5,553 bases of DNA from an uncultured Candidatus Melainabacteria bacterium. Lineage in GTDB: Bacteria; Cyanobacteriota; Vampirovibrionia; Gastranaerophilales; Gastranaerophilaceae. Of this stretch, positions 5,301 through 5,553 are shown piece after piece. A model generated the notes under the pieces. That model was given only the letters and a program-made list of their open reading frames with translations, was not told the DNA's origin and made no database searches. Within the stretch, counting starts at the first letter, position 1, and each line of letters starts with the position of its first letter. A program made the position numbers and the translations under genes. The stretch is taken from NCBI GenBank assembly GCA_934754855.1, contig CAKVJR010000115.1, positions 1 through 5,553 of the forward strand, read 5' to 3'.

Positions 5301-5553
5301 ATGACAAATAATTATGGCTGGACCGATAACCCAACGGTTGCCGGTATTTCTTCGTATGATCCTGATGTGCTTAACGATTGTTTAATGCACTTAAAATACA
5401 ATAACGGAACCGTGCCAATCGGGACGATTTTTGCTTGTATTTGTTCGGCGGATTGGGTGCCTGAAAATGCTCTCCCCGTTGACGGTACGGAATACGTGAA
5501 ATCCCAATTCCCAACCCTATGGTCAGAATATTTAACGGGCGAAACTCCAAAAC
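5301..5553 (+). CDS. Tail-collar-domain fibre protein, N-terminal part (3' end outside window)
   Basis: 84 codons are visible from the ATG at 5301, 10 nt after the gpJ-like gene and behind a modest site (AAGG/GGTG, 5289-5297). The frame stays open to the window end. Residues 1-33 ('MTNNYGWTDNPTVAGIS', then DVLNDCLMHLKY) form a short N-terminal anchor that probably binds the hub. Residues 38-80 fit a phage tail collar domain (PF07484-like): 'VPIGTIFACICSADWVPENA', then LPVDGTEYVKSQFPTLW, compare G.I.....S..P.GWL.CDG......YP.L. Such proteins form trimeric fibres or base-plate appendages, with receptor-binding ends further on. The variable C-terminal part is not in this window. Confidence 0.7.
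   Translation, partial: MTNNYGWTDNPTVAGISSYDPDVLNDCLMHLKYNNGTVPIGTIFACICSADWVPENALPVDGTEYVKSQFPTLWSEYLTGETPK

Noticed and set aside
1..5553. tRNA genes, CRISPR arrays, insertion sequences, attachment sites
   Set aside because: Looked for and not seen: no regularly spaced repeats, no transposase-like frame, no cloverleaf-like segment in the short intergenic gaps.

Overview
The window is part of the structural (late) gene region of a tailed, siphovirus-type phage or prophage. All six genes are on the + strand: the end of a portal protein, a small exported protein in its own transcription unit, and a lambda-like tail-tip block (gpM/gpL-like fusion, NlpC/P60-like hydrolase, gpJ-like hub), followed by the start of a tail-collar/fibre protein. 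The DNA is AT-rich by eye. The tail-tip gene set and a Sec signal peptide on the cargo protein suggest a Gram-negative-type host. The style of the cargo and collar proteins reminds me of phages of gut Gastranaerophilales (Melainabacteria), but that is recall and not proven by the sequence.

Layout. 2-367: C-terminal end of an SPP1 Gp6-type portal. 375-1023: a self-contained cassette. It has a near-consensus sigma70 promoter (TTGCCA, 17 bp, TATAAT) whose predicted +1 falls on the A of an ATG, so the mRNA is probably leaderless. It then has a 188-residue secreted protein with four YDxxG-like repeats and a hairpin-plus-T-run terminator. This is the classic build of a phage 'moron' (lysogenic-conversion cargo). 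1024-1153: a 130-bp leader with an imperfect inverted repeat, ending in a strong Shine-Dalgarno. 1154-5290: three tightly spaced tail-tip genes with good ribosome binding sites. 5301-5553: the N-terminal part of a collar-domain tail protein, cut by the window edge.

How the genes work together. The 443-aa protein joins two tandem gpM-like domains to a gpL-like domain with a cysteine cluster, so it would serve as distal tail ring plus hub adaptor. The NlpC/P60-like protein would act in tail-tip assembly or in peptidoglycan penetration. The gpJ-like protein is the central hub, with C-terminal domains that may contact the host. The collar protein would be an appended fibre. The cassette between portal and tail tip has no evident structural role and probably acts in the lysogen's envelope.

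The most notable points are the leaderless moron cassette, the gpM-gpM-gpL fusion with its internal duplication, and the direct step from portal to tail-tip genes, with no capsid, connector, tail-tube or tape-measure gene between them.
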